A stretch of DNA of 64,000 nt, from positions 146,425,991 through 146,489,990 of the forward strand of contig CM035160.1 of NCBI GenBank assembly GCA_020205615.1, given 5' to 3'. The notes under the pieces were generated by a model. It was not told the origin of the DNA and made no database searches. It saw only the letters and a program-made list of their open reading frames with translations. Positions 23,699-36,720 of the stretch are shown piece after piece. Numbering within the stretch: position 1 is the stretch's first letter; each line of letters begins with the position of its first letter. Position numbers and translations under genes: made by a program. The stretch comes from Panax quinquefolius. Its lineage: Eukaryota > Streptophyta > Magnoliopsida > Apiales > Araliaceae.

Positions 23699-25162
23699 TT
23701 TGTTGGTATAATTGGAAATTGGTGTAGAAACCATACCAGCTGCAATTTGGTAGTAGCTCCTTTTTATATGCAACATGTGTGTATGTTTTGTCCATAGATA
23801 CATTGGATAAGGCCACATCAGAATCAGGAATATGGAGATTACAAGATAAGGATGGTCCCATCTACTCAGCTGACCTAGCCATAAGCCAACTATACCCACC
23901 TATACCACATTTGTTTTATGGATGTTGTAGTATCAGTTGTGTGCTTACAAAATCAAGCTGCAAACTCTGAACTTAATTGTCACATATTCACACATGAACA
24001 CTAGCAGACTGAACTTGTTTGTCAAACTAAACTGCAGGCATACAAACCGGTGCTTGGTCTTTCTTCTATTCATCCTAAGCTTTGATAAATGAAGGTAAAC
24101 GCTGAAACCTCCAGAACCCCTATTATATGTTGAGGCTGAGAACTAGTACTCCATATGATTGTAGCACCCTTCTCTTGCAGTTATGCCACAAGGTATTATT
24201 GTTTCTTAGCAACCTGAAAACTATGTGAATTCTTTATATAATGAAGTTTAGAGACGACAAGAAGATCACCGGTGCAGAAATCAATAGAAATATTAATGAA
24301 ATCAAATAACTAGAAGTTCCTAGGAAATCAAGACAAGAAAGTTGAAGGGGGACACTTGTGTGTTTTACTATTGCACATCAAGATATTAATGAATGCTTTG
24401 AAAAATCACAATGGTGCAAAGGAGTTTGCATCCATATATTCAGGAAAATCCTATTTTTCTCCCCCATATGAATAATATACGTCGACTACATCAGCATCTA
24501 TAGCACAGAAAATGTTCTGTACCAGAGTACTTGACCATCCAAAACATGCCCTCAAATCTAATTTTAGCATTGTAATGATCCCCCAAGAAATTTTAAAAAA
24601 CCAAAATTTCCGGAAAAAGTCAATGGAATAAGAATGAAGCATATCCAACTAAAGTAAAAGGAACTAGAAATATATCAAATCTTAACATATCCAACCTTCA
24701 CAATGGCAGTAAATCGCCCAACCACAGTTACTGTTCATAGGATCAGATAATCAAAATATATTCAGGAAGCCCGAGTGAGCTGAAGCAGGGTATTGAACAA
24801 ACACAAGAATGAAACACATCACGTTCATACCTATATTCTACTTATAAACACCACATTCATACCAATAATGAATAGAAGAATGAAATGCTTCAGGTCAGAA
24901 ATCAATACAAGCAAGGGGTTCATAAAAGTGAAGCACACCACATTCATACCCATATTCTTTTTCTCTCAAAAATGAAACTGGGATACTCATCTAGTGAACA
25001 AAACTTAAATCTTTAAGGAAGATCTCATTTATTCTTTCCCAATTGATGTTATATACACTAAAAAGATGCAACTTTTACAGAAATGCTTTTTGTATAACAG
25101 TATCACTAAAAGTCTCCCTACCATCACCAAAACAATTACATAAATATTTAGCAATCGAAATC
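23699..25162. other. Intergenic, no gene recognised
   Basis: Upstream of the zinc-finger gene and downstream of the RING gene. It contains a small duplication (CACCACATTCATACC-type words near 24815, 24850 and 24935). Short open frames at 24451-24648 and 24793-24975 have no recognisable domain. The stretch near 25020-25160 is probably 3' UTR of the RING gene. Confidence 0.45.
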
Positions 25163-26203
25163 TTACACCTCCACAGCCCGACTGTGAGTGTTCCTGCGCG
25201 ACAACCGCACAGAATGGGAATGAGAGTGACTTCGTCTAAATCCGAATTCCATATTAAACCGCGATGAAGAAATTCTAAACCTTTCTAAAAATGACATAAA
25301 ATTGTGCAAGGCATGACTGACTCCACTCCTCCCCCTTGTTCTATTTTCACTTCTTGACCAGACTACCCTCCTTAGACCACCATTAACATTAAACGCACCA
25401 TCCATTCCAGTATACACAACAGGCAGCTCACTCCCTCCTCCGGTAAACCTTCCAACGGCATACCCGCCACCCGGTTGTCTCCAAATGGTTAGCCCCATGG
25501 AATCTTCATCACTTTGACCCAACAATCCCTCCACATCCACCACATCCGGTGGCAATTCATGGCGGCAAACCGGGCAAGAATTTCTGATGGCAAGCCAGGG
25601 CAGAATACAATCTGAATGATAAATGTGGTTACATGGCATTTCACGAGCCTTAGTGTTGAGCTCAAAGGGTTCTTTACACACAGCGCAATGTGAATCAGTA
25701 ACCACATGGCTAAAATTAATCTTGATTGTGGGCAGGGAATCAATTGCAGCCTTAGATGCTGGAGGGTGACTAGACCCATTAATATCCAACTGAATAAAAT
25801 GTTCAAGAATTCGATTGAAACCCGAACCCATCAAGGATTCCGACATGCTAGGGGGCAATGGCCGGAGCCCTGAACCAGAACCAGAACCGTAATCGTAAAA
25901 CAGCTCGTAAGTTCCCCTTTCTTCAGACCGCCGGAGGACGACAAACGGATTGAAATGTGACCCACCAGTGGTACCATTTCTCCGATTCCGGCGGGGTCTG
26001 AGAATTGGCTCAGGTTCCGGATTTTCAGGTGAGGCGGGAAATTGATGATGATGATGATGACGGCGGTGACGGTGGGGATTCATTTCCTCAACAAAGCCGG
26101 CACCGCAGTCGAGACAGAGAATGGAGTCTCCGCCCCGAACCCTGACCACTGAGTTGCAATTGTGGCACCAATAAGATGGCGCTGTGGATGCCATTGCTGA
26201 CAA
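25163..26203 (-). CDS. RING-H2 E3 ubiquitin ligase with zinc ribbon and DUF1117 (RDUF type)
   Basis: Intronless, 346 residues. The N-terminal zinc ribbon uses C13, C16, C30 and C33 (YWCHNC...LCLDCG). A His-run and basic linker follow. The RING-H2 finger is C173-x2-C176...C191-x-H193-x2-H196-x2-C199...C210-x2-C213, complete in all eight ligands. A DUF1117 region follows (GLTIWRQPGGGYAVGRFTGG, LPVVYTGMDGAFN), then an Arg/Ser-rich tail ending near residue 346. This order matches the plant RDUF1/RDUF2-like ligases, which transfer ubiquitin from an E2 to substrates and act in ABA and drought responses in Arabidopsis (family knowledge). The substrate is unknown. The start is the first Met (26203); the Met at 26194 is an alternative. 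The gene lies 1.3 kb from the transposon nest. Confidence 0.92.
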   Translation of the reverse strand: MSAMASTAPSYWCHNCNSVVRVRGGDSILCLDCGAGFVEEMNPHRHRRHHHHHQFPASPENPEPEPILRPRRNRRNGTTGGSHFNPFVVLRRSEERGTYELFYDYGSGSGSGLRPLPPSMSESLMGSGFNRILEHFIQLDINGSSHPPASKAAIDSLPTIKINFSHVVTDSHCAVCKEPFELNTKAREMPCNHIYHSDCILPWLAIRNSCPVCRHELPPDVVDVEGLLGQSDEDSMGLTIWRQPGGGYAVGRFTGGGSELPVVYTGMDGAFNVNGGLRRVVWSRSENRTRGRSGVSHALHNFMSFLERFRISSSRFNMEFGFRRSHSHSHSVRLSRRNTHSRAVEV

Positions 26204-27536
26204 ATTTCCGACTTCAGAAATGTTAAGAATTCTCCAAATAACTTCCTTAAAAATTTGATCTTTTTGGTTAAAAATAATTGAAGGGGGCGAAATCTTTGAA
26301 TTGATGTTAAGATTTTACAGATTTCAATTCAGTTATTCGAAAACGAAACAGCTTCTAAAGAACAGTAGTTAAATTTGGGAATTTAAAGAAAAACTTCACA
26401 AAGTTTATAGATAGATACAACAAGCGAATATAGTTAAGACTTGATTAGAGACGAGGGAACATTGGAGGGTAAGCTGAATAGAAAAGATGGGTGGAATTTT
26501 AAAGGGGTTTTTGGTTGGGTAAGACTCAAAACTGTAAAACGGTGTGGTCCGTGTGCGTACCAGTTACGGTTTTCGTCGCCCAAGTTTGAACGGTGGGTCA
26601 ACCTCGAGGAACACAACAATGAACAACAGAACAAGAATAAATCCTTTTCCTTCTTTTTTATTTTTTTTCCAAAAGGAAATACTAAAGTCACTATACCTAA
26701 TGTTTTAGGAGTAATTAATTGTTCCACCCTTTAAGTGCGTTTAAGAAGTAAATATAGTATGAACACAATCTTTCATGCGATTAAGGTTGAGTAAGGAATC
26801 AAATTCGTTTTGACATCGTACTAATGATTTTGGTGTATAAAAGAATTATAAAGTTGTCAAAAATGATTTATAATTTTTTAATGAGAATATGATTGAGTTT
26901 ATCATCTTCATCATTATAATAACAATAATAATTTATAAGAACAAAGTCCACCAACAAACTTTATTTACTGTTATCCACCACTATATTTATATAGATATAA
27001 ACCAGCTCATATACATACCAGCTCTACAACTGTTAAAGAGGTATTAAGACACTATTTTTTTTGTAAGAAACTATTAGTGTACATACATATGTTTGTTTTA
27101 TTTTCTATTTGAGGAACTTTTTTGGGGAAAAAAAAAGAATTAATGAAGAAAATTAAAATCAATCGAATAGGGACAGTTGTTCTTATGATTTTGAATCACA
27201 AGACATATTTATTCATAGAAGTGATATTTTTACATGTATTTTTGATATTTTTATATAGTTCTCTTTCACATAAGTATACTGCGGGTTTCACCTACATATA
27301 TATGAAAAAGACCCATATAAAAATACTAAAAACACATGTGAAAATAGTGCTTAATTTTATATCTTTGGTGTGATGAGTTAGTTGTATGTAATTTATTGCA
27401 AGTATGATTATGACCTTATTATATTTCAATCAAATGTCTAATGAATGAATAAGAGAAATGTTCGGGAGTATTTTATCGACTTTCATGTGGGCCGAAGGCC
27501 TGACACTGGAAGGGGTTTATGAGCCCATTGGGCCGA
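26204..27536. other. Upstream region of the RING gene up to the transposon nest
   Basis: Promoter and 5' UTR of the RING ligase, then AT-rich spacer. The overlapping open frames on both strands at 26434-26734 have no domain and lie where the promoter should be. The frame at 27122-27373 is low-complexity and unlikely to be real. LTR E begins at 27537. Confidence 0.5.
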
Positions 27537-28918
27537 TGTGATGCCTCCAAAATAGGTATACATTGTAAGACCCCGATTTTTTTTTTAATAAAATAGAATT
27601 TTCTCTATTTATTATTTTGAAATAGTAAGGGTTGATTTGATTAATGTGGATAGTTATGGGTAAAATACGCAAATATTTCGAATAAGCAAGTAGTTATAAA
27701 ATATTCATTATTATTTAATATTAGTTTGGTCGTAGAATATTAAATCTTTTCGAGGAATATTAAATGCACGACCTGCCCAGATCTTTTATGGGCCCCATAA
27801 CTGAGCGATTGGATGAAGAAAACGACAAATATAAGTTGTTTATAAATAAAGGCGTAGTTATTCTGCTATTATCTTGTTGGAATACCGGTGGTTAAAACAC
27901 ACTAATCTGCGTTGTTGAGCAGAAGACATTTGCAGTATTGCACCAATTATTGATTCTTACGTAGAAAAGCACTACTCAATAATTATTACGATGAATTACT
28001 ATTTAATATTTTATTTTATTGATTCAATAATTCTTTGCATTGATATTTTATATTACTTCTTTGTTTGATAAATTGTCATTACACATATTTTCCATTATCG
28101 AAACAATAATTCATATTATCTGAATAATATTATTAGAAAACATTATTAGCGATGTCTAGAAAGTTACATCTAAGAGAGAGGTTTGGTCACCTAATTGCGG
28201 CTACCAAGAAGAGAGAAATCTTTATTGAAAGCCCTCTTTCTGGAGCACTACACTGATTGCGATCTTGTGATTCTCAGAATATTATTTGTGAATAATTAAT
28301 TATTGATTTATATGATGAGGAAAATATTGATTTTATGTAGATATAGATGGAGAAAATTTTAAAATGACAATTGTTGAAAATTAATATTTTATTTTTTTCT
28401 CGATAAAATAATTCATTTAAATATATTATTTTAATAATATATTAACGGTGATATTTTATAATGAATGTGGGATATATGAGTATATGAGGAGGAAGATTAT
28501 TTTTGTGGCATTAAATGTTTAACACATATTTTGTGTGTTGGTGGACACAATTATTGAATAAATTTGATTATAAATTTGTAAAATCATCCGCTTATGGATT
28601 TCGGTCAATTTTGTTTGGAATTTAAAAAACTCTTACGCAAAGTTGTAGAGAATTGAATTTCCTATAAAAAGTCGCGAGATTGAATTTTTCCGATAAAAGA
28701 GCTATTTATTATGAATTATTGAAGTTCAAGCTTCAAAATAATTGATTTTGGAAGTTTAAAATAATTTAAATAAGAAAAATATTTTTTGTGTTTGGTGGGC
28801 ATCTTTAACACATGCTAAGTTGTTTGAATTCGAGATGATTCTAAGTGGGCGTGAGACAAATTAATATATATATTATTATTATATTAAATTTTCTCGCTTT
28901 GGTGTTCTAAGCGATTTT

Positions 28919-28928
28919 CTATAAATAG
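28919..28928 (+). promoter_or_regulatory. TATA box of LTR D
   Basis: CTATAAATAG followed by GTGTCTTAGGTTAGAATTGA, the core shared with B, C and F. A splice-donor-like AAGGTAAGTG lies about 180 bp downstream at 29097-29106. Confidence 0.6.
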
Positions 28929-31032
28929 GTGTCTTAGGTTAGAATTGAAAATCACACCAAAATCGAAGTTTTCTCTCTATATATTATCGGCGTATTCTTG
29001 TGAGTATTTTGAGTATACTTTGAGTATTGCTATACTCTGGTCTGAAGTTCAAGTCATAGCTTTATATCCTGTTTCAACTAAGAAATCTTGTCTTCAAGGT
29101 AAGTGTTATTTTCTTCAAAATGATATTATTTCTTCAATATCATTATCTTAGAAATATTGGTTGGAATTTTATCAAATTTAGAACTTTTTCATGTCTAAGG
29201 TTACTATTCATGAGTTACTATTCATAAGTTCTTATTCACGAGTACTATTCACGAAGAATGATGATGTTTTTTAGGAAATTTCTATCTTTTGGTGTGAGTT
29301 ACTATTCACGTATCTATACCTTATTCACGATATCTGACACTATTCACGAATACGACACTATTCACCGAAAAATGAAATTTCTTCTTTTTGTCCAAAATAT
29401 CTATTCTGGATACTAGCTTTGATTGTATCCATGTTTTGATCATTCTTGAATTTTACACCACTTTGATTACTTATGAAGTATTTTTGAACTTGGATTGTTT
29501 AAAATACAAATCCTTAATATTTGTTCTTTTGTTTCACTGGATTCGTTTTCTTTGAAATATTTTTCATCATCCTCAGTCCTAAATGATGATATTACTGAAT
29601 ATCTTTGGCCTGTAGTGCAAAGATGAATGATTTCTTGATGAATATCTTTGGCCCGTAGTGCAAAGATGAACAGGTGTTGAGATGAACATGACCTACTGAT
29701 TAATATTGTAAGACCCCAACTTATTATTAATGAAATTTAAATTTTCTCTATTTATTATTTTGAAATAGTAAGGGTTGATTTGATTAATGTGGATAGTTAG
29801 GGGTAAAATACGTGAAATATTTTAAAATAAGCAAGTGGTTATAAAATATTCATTGTTGTCGGGGAATATTAGTTTGGTCGTGGAATATTAAATCTTGTCG
29901 GGAATATTAAATGCAACGGCCATGTGAGTCTTTTGTGGGCCCCATGCTTGAAAGCGATTGGATGAAGAAAACGATGAATATAAGTTGTTTATAAATAACA
30001 GTAGTAGTTGTTACCATTAATCTTGTTGGAATACCGTTGGTTAAAACACGAGAAGCACACCGGTATTGCACCAATTATTGATTCTTACGTGAAAGGCACT
30101 TACTTAATAATGGTTACAGATAATTCTTGCTCAAGATTTTATTGATTCAATAATTGATGTATTGATATTTTATATTCTTTGTTGTTTCATAAATTGTCAT
30201 TACACGTATTTTTCATTATCGATGCAATAATTCATATTATCTGAATAATATTATTAGATAACATTATTGGCAATGTCTAGAAAGTTACATCAAGGAGAGG
30301 CTTGGTCACCTAATTGCGGCGCCAAGAAGGAGAAATTCTTATTGGAAAGCCCCTTTTCTCGAACTGCTGGTTTGTCGATATTGTGATTACGTAATATTAT
30401 TTGTGAATAATTAATTATTGATTCATATGATGAGGAAAATGTTGATTTTATGTGGATATAGATGGAGAAAAATTTTAATGTGACAATTGTTGAAAATTGA
30501 AATTTTATCTTTTTCTGATAATGTATTATTATATTTTAAATATATAATAATGGTGATATTTTTACAACGAATGTGGGATATATGAGTATATGAGGAGGAA
30601 GAGTATTTTTGTTGCAATAAATGTTTAAAACATGTTAAACATGTCGGTGGACCCCATTTATTGACTGAAATTTGATTATAGTCTGTAAAATCGCCCGTTT
30701 GTGGATTTTGGTCAATTTCTGTTTGGAATTTGGAAAAATGTTCTTCTGCAAAGTTGTAGAGAATTGAATTTCCTATAAAAAATTGCGAAATTCGAATTTT
30801 CTGATAAAAGAACTATTTATTGTGAATTATTGAAGTTCCGAAGCTCCGAAATAATTGATTTTTGGAAGTTTTAATTATTATTTTAAAGAAAAATGTTTTT
30901 TTTTTTGCATTTAAGTGGGCTAACATGTAATATTAATTGCTGAAATCAGATCTTCAAAGATGGGCTAAGAAAATTTATAATATATATTAATATTTTATTA
31001 AATTTTCTGCCTTTGGTGTTCTAAGCATTTTC

Positions 31033-31042
31033 CTATAAATAG
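31033..31042 (+). promoter_or_regulatory. TATA box in the 5' LTR of C
   Basis: CTATAAATAG followed by GGTGCTTAGGTTAGAATTGA. The matching box in the second LTR is at 57214-57223. Element B inserted about 130 bp downstream of this box. Confidence 0.6.
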
Positions 31043-31175
31043 GGTGCTTAGGTTAGAATTGAAAATCATACCAGAAACTGAAGTTTTCTCTCTCTATATT
31101 ATCGAGCGTATTCTTGTGAGTATTTTGAGTAAACTTTGAGTATTGTTAGACGGTGCAAGTTTCCTTCAGCACTAT

Positions 31176-33885
31176 TGTGACGCCCCCAAAATAGGTATAC
31201 ATCACCCATTCTGAGTTGTCAATACATGGTACAGAAACAACTACAACTTTATTATTACAACCGTAAAACTGAGAGTTTGAATACAAATATTATCTTCTAG
31301 ACAATATCTATACTCAAATAAATCTTCATCACATTTATTGATACATTATTTTACAAAAAATGGTGAGGACTACTAAACAATTCTTTCTAAAACCTTCATT
31401 CCATACCCCAGACTGCATCTTTCGCTTATATTCTCGCCTCCCGAGAAGAAAAATGGAACAAAAAGGAAAAGGGTGAGCTCAACTAGCTCAAGAAAGAATA
31501 TTATGACTAAGATAATATACAACAAATTATCGTTAGTCTTCAACAGGGAAAAATCTAATAGAATACTGATAGACAACAAATTTTAAATCAATATTCGCGG
31601 CGGAAATAATAATTCATTAGAAGAGTTAAGTAGAGAATGCAAACTACTATCTTCTATGTATGAATTTAAAAGTTCATCGCTCATCCTTTATCCTCGTAAC
31701 ATCAATCAATATACATTTGGAATCAAATATTCATCTTTGCACTACTGAAGCCAAAGATATTCATCATTAATCATGTTCATCTAAACACTGCTCATCTTTG
31801 CACACAATCTGCCAAAGATATTCTTCGAAATCATTCATCTTTGACCACAGCCAAAGATATTCCATAATATCATCATTTAAGATCAAGATGATGAAAAATA
31901 TTTTAAAGAAACGAATCCAAAGAAACAAAATGACAAGGATTAAGGATTAAGGATTCGTACTTTATTTTATTCACGTCCAAAAATACCTCAAAAATAATCG
32001 CGGTGGTGTAAAATTCAAGAATGATCAAAACATGGATACAATCAAAAGCTAGTATCCGAATAGATATTTTGGACAAAAAGAAGAAATTTTATTTTTCTAT
32101 GAATAGTCTTAGATATCGTGAATAGTAACTCAGACACCAAAAGATAGAAATTCCACAAAAACATCTTCACGCTTACATGAATAGTACTCGTGAATAGTAA
32201 CTTCGTGAATAAGTAACTCATGAATAGTAACTCGTGAATAGTAACTTCGTGAATAAGAACTCATGAATAGTAACCCCACGTGAAAAAGTTCCAAATTTGA
32301 TAAAAAGTTCCAACCAATATTTCAAAGATAATGATATTGAAGAAATAATATCATTTGAAAAGAAAATAACATCCCTTACCTCGAAGATCGAAGATTTCTA
32401 ATTTGAAACACCTGGATATAGGCTATGACTTGGACTTGCAAGTATAGTAATACTCAAAGTATACTCAAAATACTCACAAGAATACGCCGATAATATAGAG
32501 AGAAAACTTCGATTTACAGTGTGATTTTCAATTCTAACCTAAGCCCTATTTATAGAAATTGCTTAAACACCAAAAGCGAAAAATTTAATATAATAATATT
32601 ATATATATTACAAATTCTCTACGCACCTAGAACCATCTGAATTCAGCAACTTGCATGTGTTTAATGAGGCTAACCAAACACAAAAACGTTTTTGTAATTA
32701 AAAATATTTTAAACTTCCAAAATCAATTATTTGAGCTTTGAACTTCAATAATTCATAATAAATAGCCCTTTCATCAGAAAATTTGAATCACGCGAGTTTT
32801 TATAGGAAATTCAATTCTCTACAACTTTGCGAAGAAGGTTTTTCCAAATTCCAAATAGAAATTGACCGAAATCCACAAGCAGGCGATTTCTGCTATAATC
32901 AAATTTCAGTCAATAAATGGGGTCCAATTTAGCATGTTTAACATGTTTTAAACATTTATTGCAACAAAAATACTCTTCCTCCTCAGTATACTCATATATC
33001 CCACATTCGTTGTAAAAATATCACCATTATTATATTATTAACATATAATAATATATTTAAATGAATTATTTTATCGTAAAAGATAAAATATCAATTTTCA
33101 ACAATTGTCACAATAAAAATTTTCTCCATCTATATCCACATAAAATCAATATTTTTCTCATCATATGACTCAATAATTAATTATTCACAAAAATATTATC
33201 AATCACAATATTGACAACCGCATAGCCTTCTGAGAAAGAGGGGCTTTCCAATAAGAATTTCTTCTTCTTGGCGCCGATTAGGTGACCAAACCTCTCCTTA
33301 GATAGAACTTTCTAGACATTGCCAATAATGTTATCTAATAATATTATTCGGATAATATGAATTATTGCTTCGATAATGAAAATACTTGTAATGACAATTA
33401 TTGAAACAACAAAGAATATAAAATATCAACGCAAAGAATTATTAACTCAATAAAATCTTGAGCGATAATTCATCGTAACCATTATTGAGTAGTGCCTTCT
33501 TACGTAAGAATCAACAATTGGTGCAATACTGGTGTCTACTTGTGTTTTAACCACCGGTATTTTAACAAGATTAATTGATAATAACTACGCCGTTATTTTT
33601 AAACAACTTATATTTGTCGTTTTCTTCATCCAATCGCTTTTCGGTTATGGGGCCCACACATGGTCATACTGCCGTCGCATGCGAATATTCTCCGACAATG
33701 CATTTAATATTCCACGACCAAACGAATATTCCCCGACAACAATGAATATTTTATAACCACTTGCTTATTTTGAAATATTTGCATGATCTTACCCCTAACT
33801 ATCCACATTAATCAAATCAACCCTTACTATTTCAAAATAATAAATAGAAAATTAAATTTCATTAATAATAAGTTGGGGTCTTCTG
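31176..33885 (-). repeat. 3' LTR of element B
   Basis: About 2.7 kb, from TGTGACGCCCCC (31176) to GGTCTTCTG (33885). The other B LTR ends GGTCTTACA, so the terminus here is altered. TATA box at 32546-32555 (minus). It contains the GTGAATAGT array (32100-32280) and the CATCTTTG/CAAAGATG hairpin units (31725-31860). Confidence 0.85.
32100..32280 (-). repeat. GTGAATAGTAACTC array in B 3' LTR
   Basis: Seven or more tandem copies of GTGAATAGTAACT(C/T) in close succession at 32172-32276, with outliers at 32100-32135. The 5' LTR of B has the same array at 48235-48400 with different unit boundaries. Confidence 0.7.
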
Positions 33886-33898
33886 ACCTCCCTCCTTA
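33886..33898 (-). other. Polypurine tract of element B
   Basis: ATAAGGAGGGAGGT on the minus strand directly before the 3' LTR. The same tract precedes the 3' LTRs of C (55868-55879), A (43287-43299) and F (63752-63764). Primes plus-strand DNA synthesis in reverse transcription. Confidence 0.8.
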
Positions 33899-34570
33899 TG
33901 AAATTTCGTCCCCTCGAAATTGACGTGCGTTACTGGTGTGTTTCTAAAAGGTGAGGATACCTCGCTTTCATTTCCGCTTTCCAATTCCCGTGTCATTTCT
34001 CTATAAAGCATGATTCCTCCACAAAACTTTAACTTTGTGGTATGACCTTTCTTGGCGTAGGACATGCTCCTTCCTATCCAAAATCTTGACGGTACCTCCT
34101 CATACGTTAAGTCTTGGCTATCTCGTCCGGGTTCTAACTCTATAACGTGATTCGGTCTTTCACATATTTACGAAATACGGATATGTGAAACACATTATGA
34201 ACACGAGACATACTCGGAGGTAACGCGAGTCTATAGGCTACATTTCCTACTCGGTCAAGAATTTGAAAAGGGCCAATAAATCGTGGATTGAGCTTTCCTC
34301 TCTTCCCAAATCTTGTAACTCCCTTCCACGGAGCAACTCGCAATAATACATGATCCCCTATACTAAATTCCACGTCCTTTCGATGAAGATCCGCATAACT
34401 CTTTTGTCGATCTTGTGCCGCTTTGTATCGTTGTCGAATCATTTGGATCTTTTCGGTGAGTCATACGTACCAACTCGGGTCCCAACAAAGTTGCTTCACC
34501 CACCTCGTCCCCAACATACTTTGGAGAGCGACACTTTCGTCCATATAATGCTTCAAATGGAGCCACACCT
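33899..34570 (-). pseudogene. Element B integrase C-terminus and chromodomain-like tail
   Basis: The segment 34442-34140 reads through the GPF/Y module (RFIGPFQILDRVGNVAYRL, then VHNVFHISVFRKYV). Downstream, 33900-34135 encodes the broken chromodomain-like end (frame changes at least twice). Upstream, MAPFEALYGRKCRSP marks the end of the integrase core. In chromoviruses this tail directs integration to marked chromatin (family knowledge). No continuous frame. Confidence 0.8.
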
Positions 34571-35230
34571 ATACTTGCACGATAACTCGTTGTTGTAGGA
34601 GAATTCCACCAATGGTAAATACTTATCCCAACCGCCTTGAAGTCTAGGACACGAGTCTTAATAAATCTTCAAGAGTTGGAATAGTCCTTTCGATTGTCCG
34701 TCTGCTTTGAGGATGGTATGCCGAATCAGAATCGTAAATCCGCGCCATAGCTTTTTGCAAGCTAACCCAAAATCTTGAAGTGAATCTTGGGTCACGATCC
34801 AAAACTATGGATACGGTGCATGCCATGCAACCTCACAATCTCATTCACGTCATATACTGAAAAGACGTTCAAGTGAATAAGTTTCCCGTATCGGCAAGAA
34901 ATGAGCAGACTTGGTTAATTTATCAACAATAACCCAAATAGCATTGATGCCTTGAGAAACCTTAGGAAGACCCGTAACGAAATCCATGGTAATGTGTTCC
35001 CACTTCCATTTCGGAATCTCAAGTGGTTGCAACGGACCCTTAGGTACAAGATGCTCCGCCTTTACACGTTGACAAGTTAAACACATCGAGATAAACTTTG
35101 CAATTTCTCTCTTCATATTGTTCCACCAAAATGTATGTCGAAGATCACGATACATTTTAGTACTTCCAAGATGGATTGCAAATGGTGTATTGTGTGCCTC
35201 CATCATAATCTTGTACTTCAAATCAGAGTC
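34571..35230 (-). pseudogene. Element B integrase zinc finger and catalytic core (broken)
   Basis: The H2C2 zinc-binding part reads HLGSTKMYRDLRHTFWW followed by CLTCQRVKAEH. The core begins ITMDFVTGLPKVSQGINAIW (first catalytic Asp). A second frame holds [12 protein letters not shown] (second Asp) and HPQSRRTIERTI (catalytic Glu region). At least two frame changes separate them. Confidence 0.8.
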
Positions 35231-35830
35231 GTTAGGGACGCAAAGTCTAGAGTGGACTCAAGTATTCCTTCTTCATCAATTCTCGCTTAGGAATAGCTCC
35301 TTCTTGTACTTTCTTCTTCATACGCATCATTCTCGCCTGTGGGCTGAAGCAACCTTAACTTTTTCTATTAAAGTTGGCTCTGTCGTATACTTGACATCAT
35401 CGCACTCGTTCCGCGTATGATCTTCTACTCAACGCGTCACCACCACATTCGCTTTTCGGGATGGTATTGAATAGTGTGGTCGTAGTCTTTCAATAGCTCG
35501 AGCCAACGTCACGCCGCATGTTGAGTTCTTTTTGAGTGAAGAAATATTTAAGGCTTTTATGGTCCGAATATATCTCCACTTTCTCCCATATAGATAGTGC
35601 CTCCATATCTTTAAGCGCGAAACGATCGCGCTAACTCTAGATCATGAGTAGGATAATTCCTCTCATACTCTTTAAAGTTGTCGCGAGGCATAGGCTATGA
35701 CTTTCCCACGTTGCATGAGAACACATCCTAACCCTTCGCACTGAAGCATCGTCAGTAGATAACAAATCCATTCGAACCGGATGGTATTGTTAGAACAGTC
35801 TTATGCAATAAGTCTCCTCTTAAGCTCTTG
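35231..35830 (-). pseudogene. Element B RNase H region (broken)
   Basis: Collinear with the better preserved RNase H of C (54005-54260) at about 70-90% by eye. Many small indels break it into short frames. No intact catalytic set can be read. Confidence 0.65.
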
Positions 35831-36720
35831 GAAACTCTTCTCGCATTCTTCGCTCCAAACGAATTTTGTATCCTTCCGAAAGTTAGTTGAGTTAATGGAG
35901 TAGCGATTCGAGAAAATCCTTCCACGAATCTCCGATAATAACCAAATAAGCCCAAAAGCTACGTGCTTGATCCACCGACTTCTTGGTTCTCCAACTTTGT
36001 ATTGCTTCAATCTTCACGGGATCAATAGATACTCCATGTTTCGACACCACGTGCCCAAGGAATGCTACTTCCTCGAGCCGAACTCGCATTTCTTTAATTT
36101 GGCATATAGTTTGTTTTCACGAAGCCTTTGAGTACCAAACTTCAAATGGTGCTCATGATCTTCACGACTTTTGGAATATATGAGGATGTCATCAATAAAA
36201 ACAACAACGAATCGATCCAAATATTTCTTGAATACTCGGTTCATCATATCCATGAAAGTCGCGAGGAGCATTAGTCGGTCCGAAAGACATGACTAAGAAT
36301 TCATAATGCCCATCTAGGAGAAGTTCGAGGCGGTCTTTGGAATATCCTCGCCTCTAATCTTCAATGATGATATCCGAGCGAAAGATCGATTTTTGAAAAG
36401 AATTGTGCCCTTTGCAAATGGTCAAACAAGTCATCAATACGAGGTAGAGGATACCTATTCTTGATGGTGACATGGTTCAATTCCCCGATAGTCAATACAA
36501 AGTCGCATACTCCGTCTTTCTTCTTCTACGAATAAAACAGAGCACCCCAAGGAGATGTACTAGGGGCGAATGAAACCGATGTCCAACAATTCCTATAGTT
36601 GGACCTTTAACTCCCCGAAGTTCAATAGGAGCCATTCGATATGGGGCTTTAGAAATGGGCTTTGTACCGGAGTTCAAGATCAATAAAGAATTCAACTTCA
36701 CGTTACGGGGTGAACCGGGA
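35831..36720 (-). pseudogene. Element B reverse transcriptase (broken)
   Basis: Contains [20 protein letters not shown] (catalytic DD at about 36195-36215), [21 protein letters not shown] and [19 protein letters not shown], spread over three frames. Compared with C the breaks coincide with CAG/CTG/CGG positions, e.g. TCCTCGCGAC here versus TCCTGCGGCT in C. Confidence 0.85.

Noticed and set aside
26434..26734. Overlapping 97-codon frames on both strands upstream of the RING gene
   Set aside because: No domain, low-complexity Phe/Lys runs, and position fits the promoter of the RING gene.
31725..31860. Regular repeats that could suggest a CRISPR-like array
   Set aside because: Units are unequal, the spacers are themselves repeated between LTR copies, and the context is a plant retroelement.
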